32,855 nucleotides of DNA from Betaproteobacteria bacterium (GTDB lineage Bacteria; Pseudomonadota; Gammaproteobacteria; Burkholderiales; Burkholderiaceae): the NCBI GenBank assembly GCA_018969885.1, contig JAGWXN010000006.1, positions 1 to 32,855 on the forward strand, given 5' to 3'. The position numbers and the translations under genes were made by a program. This document shows, one piece after another, positions 1-7,623 of this stretch. Every line of letters starts with the position of its first letter. The stretch's first letter is position 1. The notes beneath the pieces were generated by a model. The model was not told where the DNA came from, searched no databases, and was given only the letters and a program-made list of their open reading frames with translations.

Positions 1-14
1 CGTAGGAGCTCAGC

Positions 15-767
15 GTGGCTGACGCGCTCAGGCTCGAATCGGTCAGTAAGGCCTTCGGTGGCCTTCAAGTGATTGAAGACCTGAGCTTTGCCGTGCCGAG
101 CGGCAGCCGGACGGCGCTCATCGGTCCGAACGGTGCGGGCAAGACCACCGTTTTCAACCTGATCAGCGGCGTCTACACGCCGGATTCGGGGCGCATCCTG
201 ATCGGTGGCACCGACTCGGCTGGGGTGACCGCAGCCCGGCGGATCGGCTTAGGACTGGCGCGCTCGTTTCAGAATATCCGGCTGATGCCGCATCTGTCTG
301 CGGTTGAAAACGTGATGCTGGGCGAACACCATCGACGCCACCCGCTCGCTTCCGCCTGGGGTCGGCGGGCGACCGAAAAGGCCCGGGCGGCACTGTCTGA
401 GGCGGGGTTGGGCGCCTATGACGGCATGGTGGTCTCCGAACTGCCCTATGGCATTCAGAAGCGTATCGAGGTGGTGCGCGCGCTCCTTGCCGAGCCCACT
501 CTATTGCTGCTCGATGAACCCGCGGCGGGGCTGAACGGAGCGGAAACCGACGAGCTTCGGCAGCTGCTTGAGCGGGTGTCGGCGCGAGGGGTCACCATTT
601 TGGTGGTGGAGCACGACATGCCCTTTGTGCATAGCTTCTGTAACCACGTGGTGGTGCTCAATTTCGGGCGAAAAATCTACGACGGCGACAACCACGGGGT
701 GCGCCGCGATCCGGCAGTGCTCGAGGCCTATTTAGGGAGCAGCGCAGGAGCCACCGATGCTGCTTGA
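15..767 (+). CDS. livG: Branched-chain amino acid-type ABC transporter ATP-binding protein LivG
   Basis: One of two cytoplasmic ATPases that power a LIV/HAAT-type ABC importer. The 250-residue length is typical of LivG. Walker A is GPNGAGKT at residues 37-44. The ABC signature is the relaxed LPYGIQ form (143-148) usual for LivG rather than LSGGQ, Walker B is LLLLDE (163-168), and the switch histidine is H200. The GTG start at 15 has AGGAG at 4-8, so the gene is complete although it begins at the window edge. Its stop overlaps the start of livF by 11 bases. The permease genes livH and livM would be expected upstream, outside the window. The substrate is not certain: this family also carries amides, urea and aromatic acids. 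Confidence 0.93.
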   Translation: MADALRLESVSKAFGGLQVIEDLSFAVPSGSRTALIGPNGAGKTTVFNLISGVYTPDSGRILIGGTDSAGVTAARRIGLGLARSFQNIRLMPHLSAVENVMLGEHHRRHPLASAWGRRATEKARAALSEAGLGAYDGMVVSELPYGIQKRIEVVRALLAEPTLLLLDEPAAGLNGAETDELRQLLERVSARGVTILVVEHDMPFVHSFCNHVVVLNFGRKIYDGDNHGVRRDPAVLEAYLGSSAGATDAA

Positions 768-1476
768 GGTTCGCGCGCTCGACGTCACCTACGGCACCAC
801 CCGGGCCGTGCGCGGCCTTGACCTCACGGTCGAGGCGGGCGAGATCGTGACCGTACTTGGCGCAAACGGCGCGGGCAAGAGCTCGCTGCTCAGGGCGGTA
901 CAGGGGCTGGTGCGCCCTGCGAACGGGGCTATCCTGTTCAACGGCGACTCGGTCGCCGGGTCGTCTGCGGCGAGCCGGGTGTCGCGCGGCCTGGTGCTGG
1001 TGCCCGAGGGCAGGCAGATCTTCACCAGCCTCACGGTGCACGACAATCTTCTGATGGGTGCCTACTCGCGGCGCGACGACCCCGCAAAGGAAATTGACCA
1101 GATCTATCAGCGCTTTCCCAACCTCGCCCGCCGCCGCGACATGTTTGCTTCTGTGCTATCGGGCGGTGAGCAGCAGATGCTTGCTATCGGCCGGGCGCTT
1201 CTGTCGCGCCCGAAGCTGATGATGCTTGATGAGCCTTCGCTGGGATTGAGCCCGCTTCTGGTGCGCGCGCTCTTCGATCTGATCGGCGAATTGAATCGCG
1301 ACGGGCTCAGTATGCTGCTGGTCGAACAGAACACGCAGATGGCGCTTCAATGCGCGCATCGCGCCTACGTGCTTGAATTGGGGCGGTTGGCCATGTCCGG
1401 GGCCGCTGCCGACATTCTTGGCGATCCACGGATCGCTGCCGCTTATCTCGGATCGTCTGAAAGGAGACATTCATGA
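757..1476 (+). CDS. livF: Branched-chain amino acid-type ABC transporter ATP-binding protein LivF
   Basis: Second ATPase of the same importer, 239 residues, normal for LivF. Walker A is GANGAGKS (35-42), the signature is LSGGEQQ (134-140), Walker B with its catalytic glutamate is LMMLDEP (154-160), and the LVEQN segment near 188 is typical of LivF. The ATG at 757 lies inside the end of livG, and the stop overlaps the next gene's start as ATGA (1473-1476). The three genes are therefore translationally coupled. LivF and LivG form the heterodimer that drives uptake of the ligand delivered by the periplasmic binding protein encoded next. Confidence 0.94.
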   Translation: MLLEVRALDVTYGTTRAVRGLDLTVEAGEIVTVLGANGAGKSSLLRAVQGLVRPANGAILFNGDSVAGSSAASRVSRGLVLVPEGRQIFTSLTVHDNLLMGAYSRRDDPAKEIDQIYQRFPNLARRRDMFASVLSGGEQQMLAIGRALLSRPKLMMLDEPSLGLSPLLVRALFDLIGELNRDGLSMLLVEQNTQMALQCAHRAYVLELGRLAMSGAAADILGDPRIAAAYLGSSERRHS

Positions 1477-2645
1477 AGCTCAAGGCAATCGTATTGGCTG
1501 TTGCGCTGGCTGCGGCCGGGCCGCTCGCCGCTCAGGATTTGGTGCTGGGCCTCACGCACGCGAAAACCGGTCGCTATGCGGGCGTAGGTATTGGGACCGA
1601 GGTCGCGGTTGATATCGCAGTGGCCGAGATCAATGCCGCGGGCGGGGTCAACGGCAAGAAACTGCGGATCGAGAAATTCGACACCGGGAGCGAGGCGAAA
1701 AACGCCCAGGTGGCAGCGCAGAAGTTTGCCCAGGATGCGCGGGCGCTAGGAATCGTGGGCCCGTTCTCCAGCCAGGAGGCGCAGGTCGCTTTTGCAGCGG
1801 GTGAACGACTGGAGATCGTGCAGGTGCCGAACGCAGCCTCCGCGCCCGGTCTCACCAAAGACCGCAACTGGGCTTTTCGCGTGACCGAGGATGAGGGCAA
1901 GCAGTTCGGCCGCCTTCTGAAAACGCTGGAGACCAAAGGTGGAGTGTCGGGTAAAACCGCTGCCGTCATGTACCCGAGCGATGAGTTCGTTGGCAAGGCG
2001 CTGGCGGGCTGGATGCCCTCGCTCCTCGAGAAATCGGGCTGGAAACTGGTGATTCCCGCTGAGGGCTTCGCCACCAACGCCACCGACCTCTCGCCCCACA
2101 TCACCAAACTGAAGGGCAATACGCCTGCTGTGGTCGCTTTTGCCGGTCTGCCTGAGGGCGCGATCAAGGTGATGAAGGAAGTGCGTCGGCAGGGGCATAA
2201 CAGCGTGCTGATCGGATCGCAGATTTTTGCAGACCCCGATATTGCGAAGGTGTTGGGTCCTGATGGCGAGGGCGCGATCTTTGTGTCGTGGTACTGGTGG
2301 GATCTCAATGACCGCACCCGTGCCTTCGAGAAAAAATTTCTCGACGAAGCAGGTAAGCGCGGCATCAACAAGACTGGCGCCCATCACGTTGACGCGTCGG
2401 CTTATGACATCGTGTATGCCTACGCTGATGCGATGCGTCGCGCCAAAGTCACCGGCGATCCGTCCAAGCTGAAAGAAGAGCGTGCCGCCATCCGCGAATC
2501 GCTCCGCATGGTTGAACTCGACGGCGTCACCGGTAAGGTCTGCTTCGACAAAGACCGCGACTCCGAACTGCCGGCCTACATCATTCAGATCAAGGGCGGC
2601 AAGCGCACGCTGCTCGATTCACACGCGCCCGATTCCTGCAAGTAA
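1473..2645 (+). CDS. ABC transporter substrate-binding protein, LivK/Peripla_BP_6 type
   Basis: Periplasmic ligand-binding component of the LIV-type importer, 390 residues. Residues 1-20 form a Sec signal peptide (basic MKLK, an alanine/leucine core, then PLAA before QDLV). The mature part has the two-lobe periplasmic-binding-protein type 1 pattern: a GVGIGTEVAVDIAV segment near 37 and the typical AAGGVNGKKL turn near 55. A GPFSSQEA ligand-loop-like segment follows near 95. It is the last gene of the ATGA-coupled operon, and a perfect 11-base stem follows it at 2679-2706. The ligand cannot be read from sequence; the neighbouring hydrolases make an amide or organic acid as plausible as an amino acid. 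Confidence 0.9.
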   Translation: MKLKAIVLAVALAAAGPLAAQDLVLGLTHAKTGRYAGVGIGTEVAVDIAVAEINAAGGVNGKKLRIEKFDTGSEAKNAQVAAQKFAQDARALGIVGPFSSQEAQVAFAAGERLEIVQVPNAASAPGLTKDRNWAFRVTEDEGKQFGRLLKTLETKGGVSGKTAAVMYPSDEFVGKALAGWMPSLLEKSGWKLVIPAEGFATNATDLSPHITKLKGNTPAVVAFAGLPEGAIKVMKEVRRQGHNSVLIGSQIFADPDIAKVLGPDGEGAIFVSWYWWDLNDRTRAFEKKFLDEAGKRGINKTGAHHVDASAYDIVYAYADAMRRAKVTGDPSKLKEERAAIRESLRMVELDGVTGKVCFDKDRDSELPAYIIQIKGGKRTLLDSHAPDSCK

Positions 2646-2678
2646 TCGGGTGATTCGGGGGGCGAGAGCCCCGGGGCC

Positions 2679-2706
2679 TGCGAGTGCGCCGATCAGCGCA
2701 CTCGCA
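2679..2706. terminator. Perfect 11-bp hairpin between convergent genes
   Basis: TGCGAGTGCGC (2679-2689) is followed after CGATCA by its exact reverse complement (2696-2706). A GGGCC/GGCCC pair outside it (2674-2678 with 2713-2717) could extend the stem across a 6-base bulge. It lies 34 bases after the binding-protein stop and 40 bases before the stop of the opposing gene, where a bidirectional terminator is expected. There is no T run on either strand, so termination may need Rho or the hairpin may mainly protect the 3' end. Confidence 0.55.
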
Positions 2707-2745
2707 GCATCAGGCCCGGTAACGGGGCCTGCCTGGACCGGGTGC

Positions 2746-3657
2746 TCAGCCCTGACCCGCGATGTGGTCGCGGCAGTTTTTCAGATACCACTCAGCGACC
2801 TGCTCGCGGGTGGTCCACCAGACATCCGACCGACTTTTCGCGTGGCTCAGAAATTCGCGAAAGCAGGGCATACGATGTGCATGGCCGGATACATGCGGAT
2901 GGAGGCCGATGTTCATGAGGCGCGCGCTCTCGGCTCCCTCGCGATACAGTTCATCGAACTGATCCTTCAGCATCCGGGCCGCGTCCCAGGTGGTCATCGC
3001 GCGGCGGTGAAAGAAGGTAAAGTCATTCACCTCGATGGTGTAGGGGACGTTGACGATCGGCCCTGACGGCGTGCTGATCAGATAGGGTTGATCGTCGTTC
3101 ATGTAGTCGCAGAAAAACAGCAACCCGTTTTCTGCCAGGATGTCGGGCGTGTTGGGGGTACTGCGTAGCGACGATGACAACCAGCCGCGCGCTGGCCGTC
3201 CGCACACCTGCTTGTAGACTTCCAGCGTACGGCGGATCAGGTCGCGTTCGGCGGCCGGATCAAATGTGTATCGGGTGAGGAGTTCGCCCTGCTCATAGTT
3301 GTGCGCCACCACCTCCCAGCCGCGATCCAGACCGAACCGGATCACCTCGGGGCGCTCGGTGCCCATCTTGGCGTTCATGGTGAGGGACATGGGTACGCCC
3401 GCTTCCTCGAACAGCCGAAAGAGCCGCCAGACGCCCGCGCGCTGGCCGTACTCTCGCCAGGTGAAGTTAGGGAAGTCGGCGACGTTCCCAGGCAGCGGGT
3501 CGGGCAGCATGGGGGGGCCGCCAGCGTAATAGGGCTCCGAGCCGGGCTTGGTCAGATCCCAGTACTCGCAATTCATGGTGATGATCACGGCGAGGCGCTT
3601 GCCGTCGGGCCAGTGAATCGGCTTTCGCGTGGGGGCGGCGGACCAGGGATAATGCAT
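2746..3657 (-). CDS. Polysaccharide deacetylase-fold (CE4/PuuE-like) hydrolase with atypical metal site
   Basis: A 303-residue soluble protein of the NodB/polysaccharide deacetylase superfamily, closest in style to the PuuE-like branch that hydrolyses cyclic ureides and amides. Features seen are a first strand LAVIITMNCEYWD (22-34), AHNYEQGE (118-125) where CE4 enzymes carry HxxxH, and a C-terminal HPHVSGH (253-259). The usual Asp-Asp of motif 1 is replaced by N-C-E and only H119 of motif 2 remains, so a classical zinc-dependent deacetylase is unlikely. The ATG at 3657 is preferred because AGGA precedes it at good spacing and the family's usual N-terminus begins there; an in-frame extension to 3720 has no support. 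It is divergent from the metallo-hydrolase gene at 3739. Substrate unknown. Confidence 0.82.
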   Translation of the reverse strand: MHYPWSAAPTRKPIHWPDGKRLAVIITMNCEYWDLTKPGSEPYYAGGPPMLPDPLPGNVADFPNFTWREYGQRAGVWRLFRLFEEAGVPMSLTMNAKMGTERPEVIRFGLDRGWEVVAHNYEQGELLTRYTFDPAAERDLIRRTLEVYKQVCGRPARGWLSSSLRSTPNTPDILAENGLLFFCDYMNDDQPYLISTPSGPIVNVPYTIEVNDFTFFHRRAMTTWDAARMLKDQFDELYREGAESARLMNIGLHPHVSGHAHRMPCFREFLSHAKSRSDVWWTTREQVAEWYLKNCRDHIAGQG

Positions 3658-3738
3658 TGGAACGTCCTGTGAAAGTGATGTCAGGCGCGGCCAGGCGCCA
3701 CAGAATGCGCTTTCCCACATTCAGGAAAAGGAGGAAGG

Positions 3739-4641
3739 ATGTTAACGCAGCCCCTCGGGGAATTCAGGATCGACCGAGTCTTGGAGTCGGAAGGCGTGTT
3801 TGCGCCGGCCAAGGTCCTCATGCCTCAGTTCAACCCCGCCGTGCTGGCGCAGACGCAGGCCGATGCCTGGTTGCGGCCGCAGTTTCTCACCACCGATGAT
3901 GCGCTGGTGATGGGCTTTCAGAGCTTCGTCATCCGTACCGGACAACTCACCATCCTGATCGACGGCTGTGTCGGCAACAACAAGGAACGGCCGCAGCGTG
4001 AGACCTGGCATCGTAGAAGTTCAAGCGCCTATCTCGACCAGTTGACAGCACTGGGGCTCTCGCCCGAGGACATCGACGTGGTGATGTGCACGCATCTGCA
4101 TGCCGACCATGTGGGGTGGAATACCGTATTGAAGGATGGCCGCTGGGTGCCCACGTTTCCGCGCGCGCGCTATCTCTTTGCCCGAACGGAGTATGAGTTT
4201 TGGGAGGCGGCGCACCGGGCAGCGCTGGCAGCCGGTGGTCCGCCCACCAACCATGGTTCATTCGCTGACAGCGTGCTGCCTGTGATGGAGGCGGGCAGGG
4301 CCGAGCTGGTGGGCGACGGGCATGAGGTCTGTGCGGGCGTGCGAATCGATGCCGCCCCAGGCCACACGCCCGGCAATAGCGTGATTGCGGTGCAGAGCGG
4401 CGGTCAGCGCGCGCTCCTGACGGGCGACGTCATCCACACGCCGGTGCAGATTGCAGTGCCCCAGTGGTCCTCGCGCTTTTGCGAAGACGCGGCGCAGTCG
4501 GCCGACTGCCGGGAGCGCCTGCTCGAACATACCTGCGACAGTGGCACGCTATTGCTGGCTGCGCATTTTCCATCCCCCACGGCCGGTTGGGTCGAAAGCG
4601 CGGGGGGCGGTCGCATGCGGTTTCGCTGCGTCGGCTGCTGA
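3739..4641 (+). CDS. Metallo-beta-lactamase-fold hydrolase
   Basis: A 300-residue cytoplasmic protein of the MBL-fold superfamily. The metal-binding motif HLHADH (H119, H121, D123, H124) is intact. APGHTPGN supplies H209, LLTGD supplies D230, and AAHFPSP supplies H276, so both metal sites look complete. Layout and length resemble the AiiA/quorum-quenching-lactonase-like and general lactone or ester hydrolase branch rather than antibiotic lactamases or glyoxalase II. There is no signal peptide. The ATG has GGAGG directly upstream (3730-3734). It is divergent from the CE4-like gene and convergent with the alpha/beta hydrolase at 4681. The substrate is unknown; a lactone or ring-opened amide would suit the neighbourhood. 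Confidence 0.88.
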   Translation: MLTQPLGEFRIDRVLESEGVFAPAKVLMPQFNPAVLAQTQADAWLRPQFLTTDDALVMGFQSFVIRTGQLTILIDGCVGNNKERPQRETWHRRSSSAYLDQLTALGLSPEDIDVVMCTHLHADHVGWNTVLKDGRWVPTFPRARYLFARTEYEFWEAAHRAALAAGGPPTNHGSFADSVLPVMEAGRAELVGDGHEVCAGVRIDAAPGHTPGNSVIAVQSGGQRALLTGDVIHTPVQIAVPQWSSRFCEDAAQSADCRERLLEHTCDSGTLLLAAHFPSPTAGWVESAGGGRMRFRCVGC

Positions 4642-4652
4642 CGCGGCGGGCG

Positions 4653-4678
4653 GGCTCGACGAGAGCCGGTTCGGGCTC
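4653..4678. terminator. Weak hairpin between convergent hydrolase genes
   Basis: GGCTC (4653-4657), GAGCC (4663-4667) and a second GGCTC (4674-4678) can form two mutually exclusive 5-bp stems in the 39-base gap between the stops of the metallo-hydrolase and the alpha/beta hydrolase. There is no T run. The position is right for termination but the structure is weak. Confidence 0.25.
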
Positions 4679-4680
4679 GC

Positions 4681-5454
4681 TCACGCGGCGCGATGATCAT
4701 GGAGAGCGTTGAGGAAACGCATCATCACAGCCGCGGTGGCGTCCAGTTGTTCGATAAACAGCATGTGCGGGGCACCCGGCAGCACTTCGTATTGCGCGCC
4801 TGGGATCGCATCGGCGATACGACGGACCGCAGCGGGGGTGGAGGACACATCACACTCGCCCGCCACGCAAAGTGTCGGAATCCGCAGTTGATGGAGGCGC
4901 GGTTCGGTGTCTAGCCCTGAAATGGCTTTCCAGCCCTGCGCCCAGCCGCGCGGATCGCGTTCAAGCAGATACTTGCGTGCCGCGAGCGCCTCGGGGCTTT
5001 GCCGGAAGGCGGGCGTAAACCAGCGCTCCATCGTTGCATCGATCACGGCAGACATGCCGTGCGCCAGGGAATCGATGCCGCGGGCTGCGATCGTGGCCCG
5101 CCTTGTTGCATCGTAAGAGCACGGGCCGGCAAGGGCGAGGAGCGCCGACACATCGGATGGATGCCGGATGGCGAGTTCCTGCGCCGTCATTGATCCGAAA
5201 GAAAAGCCACCTACGGCGCAGGGCGCGAAGCTGTGCGCCCGCAAAGTGTCGTGCACATCGTCTGCGAAGTCGGCCATGGAGTGACCAAGGGGCTCGAGCG
5301 GTGACTCGCCATGGCCGCGCAGGTCGATCCGCATGACTTGATAGCGCTCGGCGAGGCGGCTTGCGAGGGGCGCGAGAAAGCCGCCGTGAAGCCCAACCGG
5401 ATGAAGAAGCGCGAGCCGGGGGCCGTGCCCCTCGATGACAGTGTGAAGCAGCAT
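4681..5454 (-). CDS. Alpha/beta-fold hydrolase (3-oxoadipate enol-lactonase-like)
   Basis: A 257-residue cytoplasmic alpha/beta hydrolase with a complete triad visible: nucleophile S85 in GFSFG, D202 in GECDVS and H230 in GAPHML. The LHPVG segment (17-21) supplies the oxyanion region and RGHGES (46-51) is the usual loop. Size and motif layout match the enol-lactonase and small-ester-hydrolase branch. The ATG at 5454 is chosen because GGAGGGG lies about 8 bases upstream; 13 further in-frame codons upstream are probably untranslated. It is divergent from the oxidoreductase at 5576. The role is inferred as ester or lactone cleavage in a catabolic route; the substrate is not evident. Confidence 0.88.
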   Translation of the reverse strand: MLLHTVIEGHGPRLALLHPVGLHGGFLAPLASRLAERYQVMRIDLRGHGESPLEPLGHSMADFADDVHDTLRAHSFAPCAVGGFSFGSMTAQELAIRHPSDVSALLALAGPCSYDATRRATIAARGIDSLAHGMSAVIDATMERWFTPAFRQSPEALAARKYLLERDPRGWAQGWKAISGLDTEPRLHQLRIPTLCVAGECDVSSTPAAVRRIADAIPGAQYEVLPGAPHMLFIEQLDATAAVMMRFLNALHDHRAA

Positions 5455-5499
5455 GAAAGACCCCTCCGGAAGCGCGCGCCGCATCGGCCGCACGCCGCC

Positions 5500-5542
5500 A
5501 TTATCACGCGGTTGGACAGTGGCTCGTGCGGATTGCTAAGCT
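5500..5542. promoter_or_regulatory. Candidate divergent promoters between the alpha/beta hydrolase and oxidoreductase genes
   Basis: Plus strand: TGGACA (5513-5518), an 18-base spacer and TAAGCT (5537-5542) form a sigma70-like promoter about 35 bases before the oxidoreductase start. Minus strand: GATAAT (complement of 5500-5505) is a good -10 for the hydrolase gene, but no clear -35 is seen. The two core elements lie close together and could be co-regulated. Assignments are by eye only. Confidence 0.35.
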
Positions 5543-5575
5543 CGGCCCTTTGCCGAGAGGCGGGGAGGGCGGGTG

Positions 5576-6586
5576 ATGATCCGGGCTGCGATCGTGGGCA
5601 TGGGGTTATGGGGACAGAATCTGGTGCGTCATGTGCAGGCCCAGAGTCCACTGATTCGGTTTACAACGGGCACCACACGAACACTGGATAAGGCGCAGCG
5701 CTTCGCGGCCGAACACCAGATTCGTCTGCTCCCGAACTATGACGCGGTGCTCGCAGACCCCGAGATCGATGCCGTGGTGCTCGCTACGCCTCACCAGCAG
5801 CATACCGATCAGATCATTGCAGCCGCCCGGGCCGGCAAGCATGTGTTCAGCGAAAAACCCATGGGCCTTGACCGTGAGAGCGCGCAGCGCGCTGCGCAGG
5901 CTTGCGCTGAGGCGGGCGTGACCTTGGGTGTGGGCTACAACTGGCGCTACCAGCCCGCGCTCCAGCGTATCCGGGCGATGATCGATGACGGCACCCTGGG
6001 TCGGATTCTGCATATCGAGGGCAACTTCTGCGGACCGAGTGCGTATCGCTTTCCGCGCGGACACTGGCGACATGATCGTGATGAGTGTCCCGCTGGCGGC
6101 ATGACAGGGCGTGGGGTGCACGTCATTGATGCGATGATTCATCTGGCTGGCCCGATCGACACCGTGACCGCGCAGAGCCTGCGGCTTGCTCAGGATTTCG
6201 GCATGGACGACACCACGTCGATGTTGCTTCGCTTTCAAAACGGTGCCACCGGGTATCTGGGAACAGTGATCGCCTCAGCGGAAACCTGGCGTATGCAGCT
6301 ATTTGGAAGCCGTGGCTGGGTGGAGGTGGGGGATGTCGAGCATCTGCACACCTGGGACCTGAAGCTGTGTCTGATTGATTTTGACAACGTTACCCAGAAG
6401 CGTCAGCCCGAGGTGATCCGCTTTGAACCGGGTAGCACCGAGCGAGCCGAACTTGAACACTTCGCCCAGCTGGCGGCCAAGCGCGTCCCCATGGTCGTGC
6501 CCGGCGGCGACGCGGTTCACAATGTTGCTGTTTTCGATGCGATCAAGGCATCGATTGCCGCATCACAGACGGTTCAGGTTCGCTGA
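5576..6586 (+). CDS. Gfo/Idh/MocA-family NAD(P)-dependent oxidoreductase
   Basis: A 336-residue cytoplasmic dehydrogenase-fold protein. The N-terminal Rossmann motif is IVGMGLWG (6-13). The family's EKPMGLD follows, with the conserved lysine K94, and the GGMTGRGVHVIDAMIH segment (174-189) supplies the H182/D185 region near the active site. Members oxidise or reduce sugars, inositols, dihydrodiols or related hydroxy compounds. GGAGG at 5564-5568 is 7 bases from the ATG at 5576; a GTG one codon upstream at 5573 is also possible but crowds the ribosome site. A 35-base gap separates it from the Bug binding protein, so the two are probably co-transcribed with the deacetylase-like gene at 7620. Confidence 0.9.
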   Translation: MIRAAIVGMGLWGQNLVRHVQAQSPLIRFTTGTTRTLDKAQRFAAEHQIRLLPNYDAVLADPEIDAVVLATPHQQHTDQIIAAARAGKHVFSEKPMGLDRESAQRAAQACAEAGVTLGVGYNWRYQPALQRIRAMIDDGTLGRILHIEGNFCGPSAYRFPRGHWRHDRDECPAGGMTGRGVHVIDAMIHLAGPIDTVTAQSLRLAQDFGMDDTTSMLLRFQNGATGYLGTVIASAETWRMQLFGSRGWVEVGDVEHLHTWDLKLCLIDFDNVTQKRQPEVIRFEPGSTERAELEHFAQLAAKRVPMVVPGGDAVHNVAVFDAIKASIAASQTVQVR

Positions 6587-6621
6587 AGATTGCGCCTCGG
6601 CATCGTAAAGGGAATCGAGTC

Positions 6622-7623
6622 ATGACCTCCTCTCGCCAGATCCTGTTGCAAATGGCTGCGTTGGTTACGCTGGCCTCGGCGGTGTTGCCGCTTGCAGCGC
6701 AAACGCCCGCTGGATTGAAAGACTGGCCGAATCGGCCCATCCGGGTCATCGTGCCCTCGCCCCCCGGTGGGCCACCCGATCTGGTGCTGCGCGCGCTCAC
6801 GCCCCGTATGAGTGCGGTGCTGGGGCAGCCGCTGGTGGTGGAGAACCGCGCTGGCGCTGGCGGCATGGTGGGAACCGCCTATCTCGCAAGGCTGCCTGCA
6901 GACGGCTATTCGGCGCTGTTTACCACCGCCTCGCATGCTGCGATTCCTCCGTTTCACGACAGCGTAGGCTATGACCCGGTCAAGGATTTCACCCATGTCA
7001 CGCTTGCGGCTCAGAATTTCGGGCAAGCACTGGTGGTTCATCCTTCGGTTCCAGCAAAAAATCTGTCGGAACTGGTGGCGCTCGCCAGGAAGTCGCCCGG
7101 AAAACTCACTTATGCAAATGCTGGTCTGGGAACCGCCAGCCATATTCCCGCCGAGATGATGAAGGCGATGACCGGGACCGATATTCTGTCTGTGCCTTAC
7201 AAGGCCATTCCGGAGGCGATCAACGATCTCATTGGCGGCCGGATCGACATGTTTTTTGTGGGCACGCAGATCGCGCTTCAGCATGTGCAGGCGGGGCGGC
7301 TGCGTGCCATTGGTATCACCGGCGCCCGCCGTTGGCAGGGTTTGCCTGAGGTGCCCACGCTTCAGGAGCAGGGGCTTGCCGGGTTCAATGCGGTGAACTG
7401 GTTCGGTCTTTGGCTGCCGGGCGGTGCGCCTCCGGAGATCGTCACCCGCCTGTTCGGTGCCGTTCGCGAAGCCATCGCCGATACCGAGGTGCGTAAGCAG
7501 TTCGAGACGCTTGGACTGGAGGGCGTTGGCCTGCCGCCTGAAGCGTTTGAGAAGTTCGTTGCGTCGGAGTCGAAGGGGGCCTATGAGATCGCTGCTCGTC
7601 TCAAGGCCGGGGGGCAGAAATGA
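6622..7623 (+). CDS. Tripartite tricarboxylate transporter substrate-binding protein (Bug family)
   Basis: A 333-residue periplasmic solute receptor of the Bug/TctC family, which is greatly expanded in Burkholderiales. Residues 1-26 form a signal peptide ending PLAA before QTPAG. The mature start has the family's WPNRPIRVIVPSPPGGPPD segment, then the VVENRAGAGG loop (residues 73-82) that contacts carboxylate ligands. The C-terminal half carries YVPYK- and PTLQE-type segments. No tctA or tctB permease gene is in the window, so it is an orphan receptor here. GGGA about 9 bases upstream supports the ATG. Its TGA overlaps the next start as ATGA at 7620-7623, tying it to the deacetylase-like hydrolase. 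Ligand unknown, probably a carboxylate. Confidence 0.93.
   Translation: MTSSRQILLQMAALVTLASAVLPLAAQTPAGLKDWPNRPIRVIVPSPPGGPPDLVLRALTPRMSAVLGQPLVVENRAGAGGMVGTAYLARLPADGYSALFTTASHAAIPPFHDSVGYDPVKDFTHVTLAAQNFGQALVVHPSVPAKNLSELVALARKSPGKLTYANAGLGTASHIPAEMMKAMTGTDILSVPYKAIPEAINDLIGGRIDMFFVGTQIALQHVQAGRLRAIGITGARRWQGLPEVPTLQEQGLAGFNAVNWFGLWLPGGAPPEIVTRLFGAVREAIADTEVRKQFETLGLEGVGLPPEAFEKFVASESKGAYEIAARLKAGGQK

Noticed and set aside
1574..2371. A 265-codon open frame antisense to the LIV binding protein gene.
   Set aside because: The sense frame has a signal peptide and family motifs; the antisense product is Ser/Arg/Pro-rich with no domain.
2482..3066. A 194-codon plus-strand frame spanning the end of the binding protein gene and the CE4-like gene.
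   Set aside because: It crosses the terminator-like hairpin and is out of frame with one supported gene and antisense to another.
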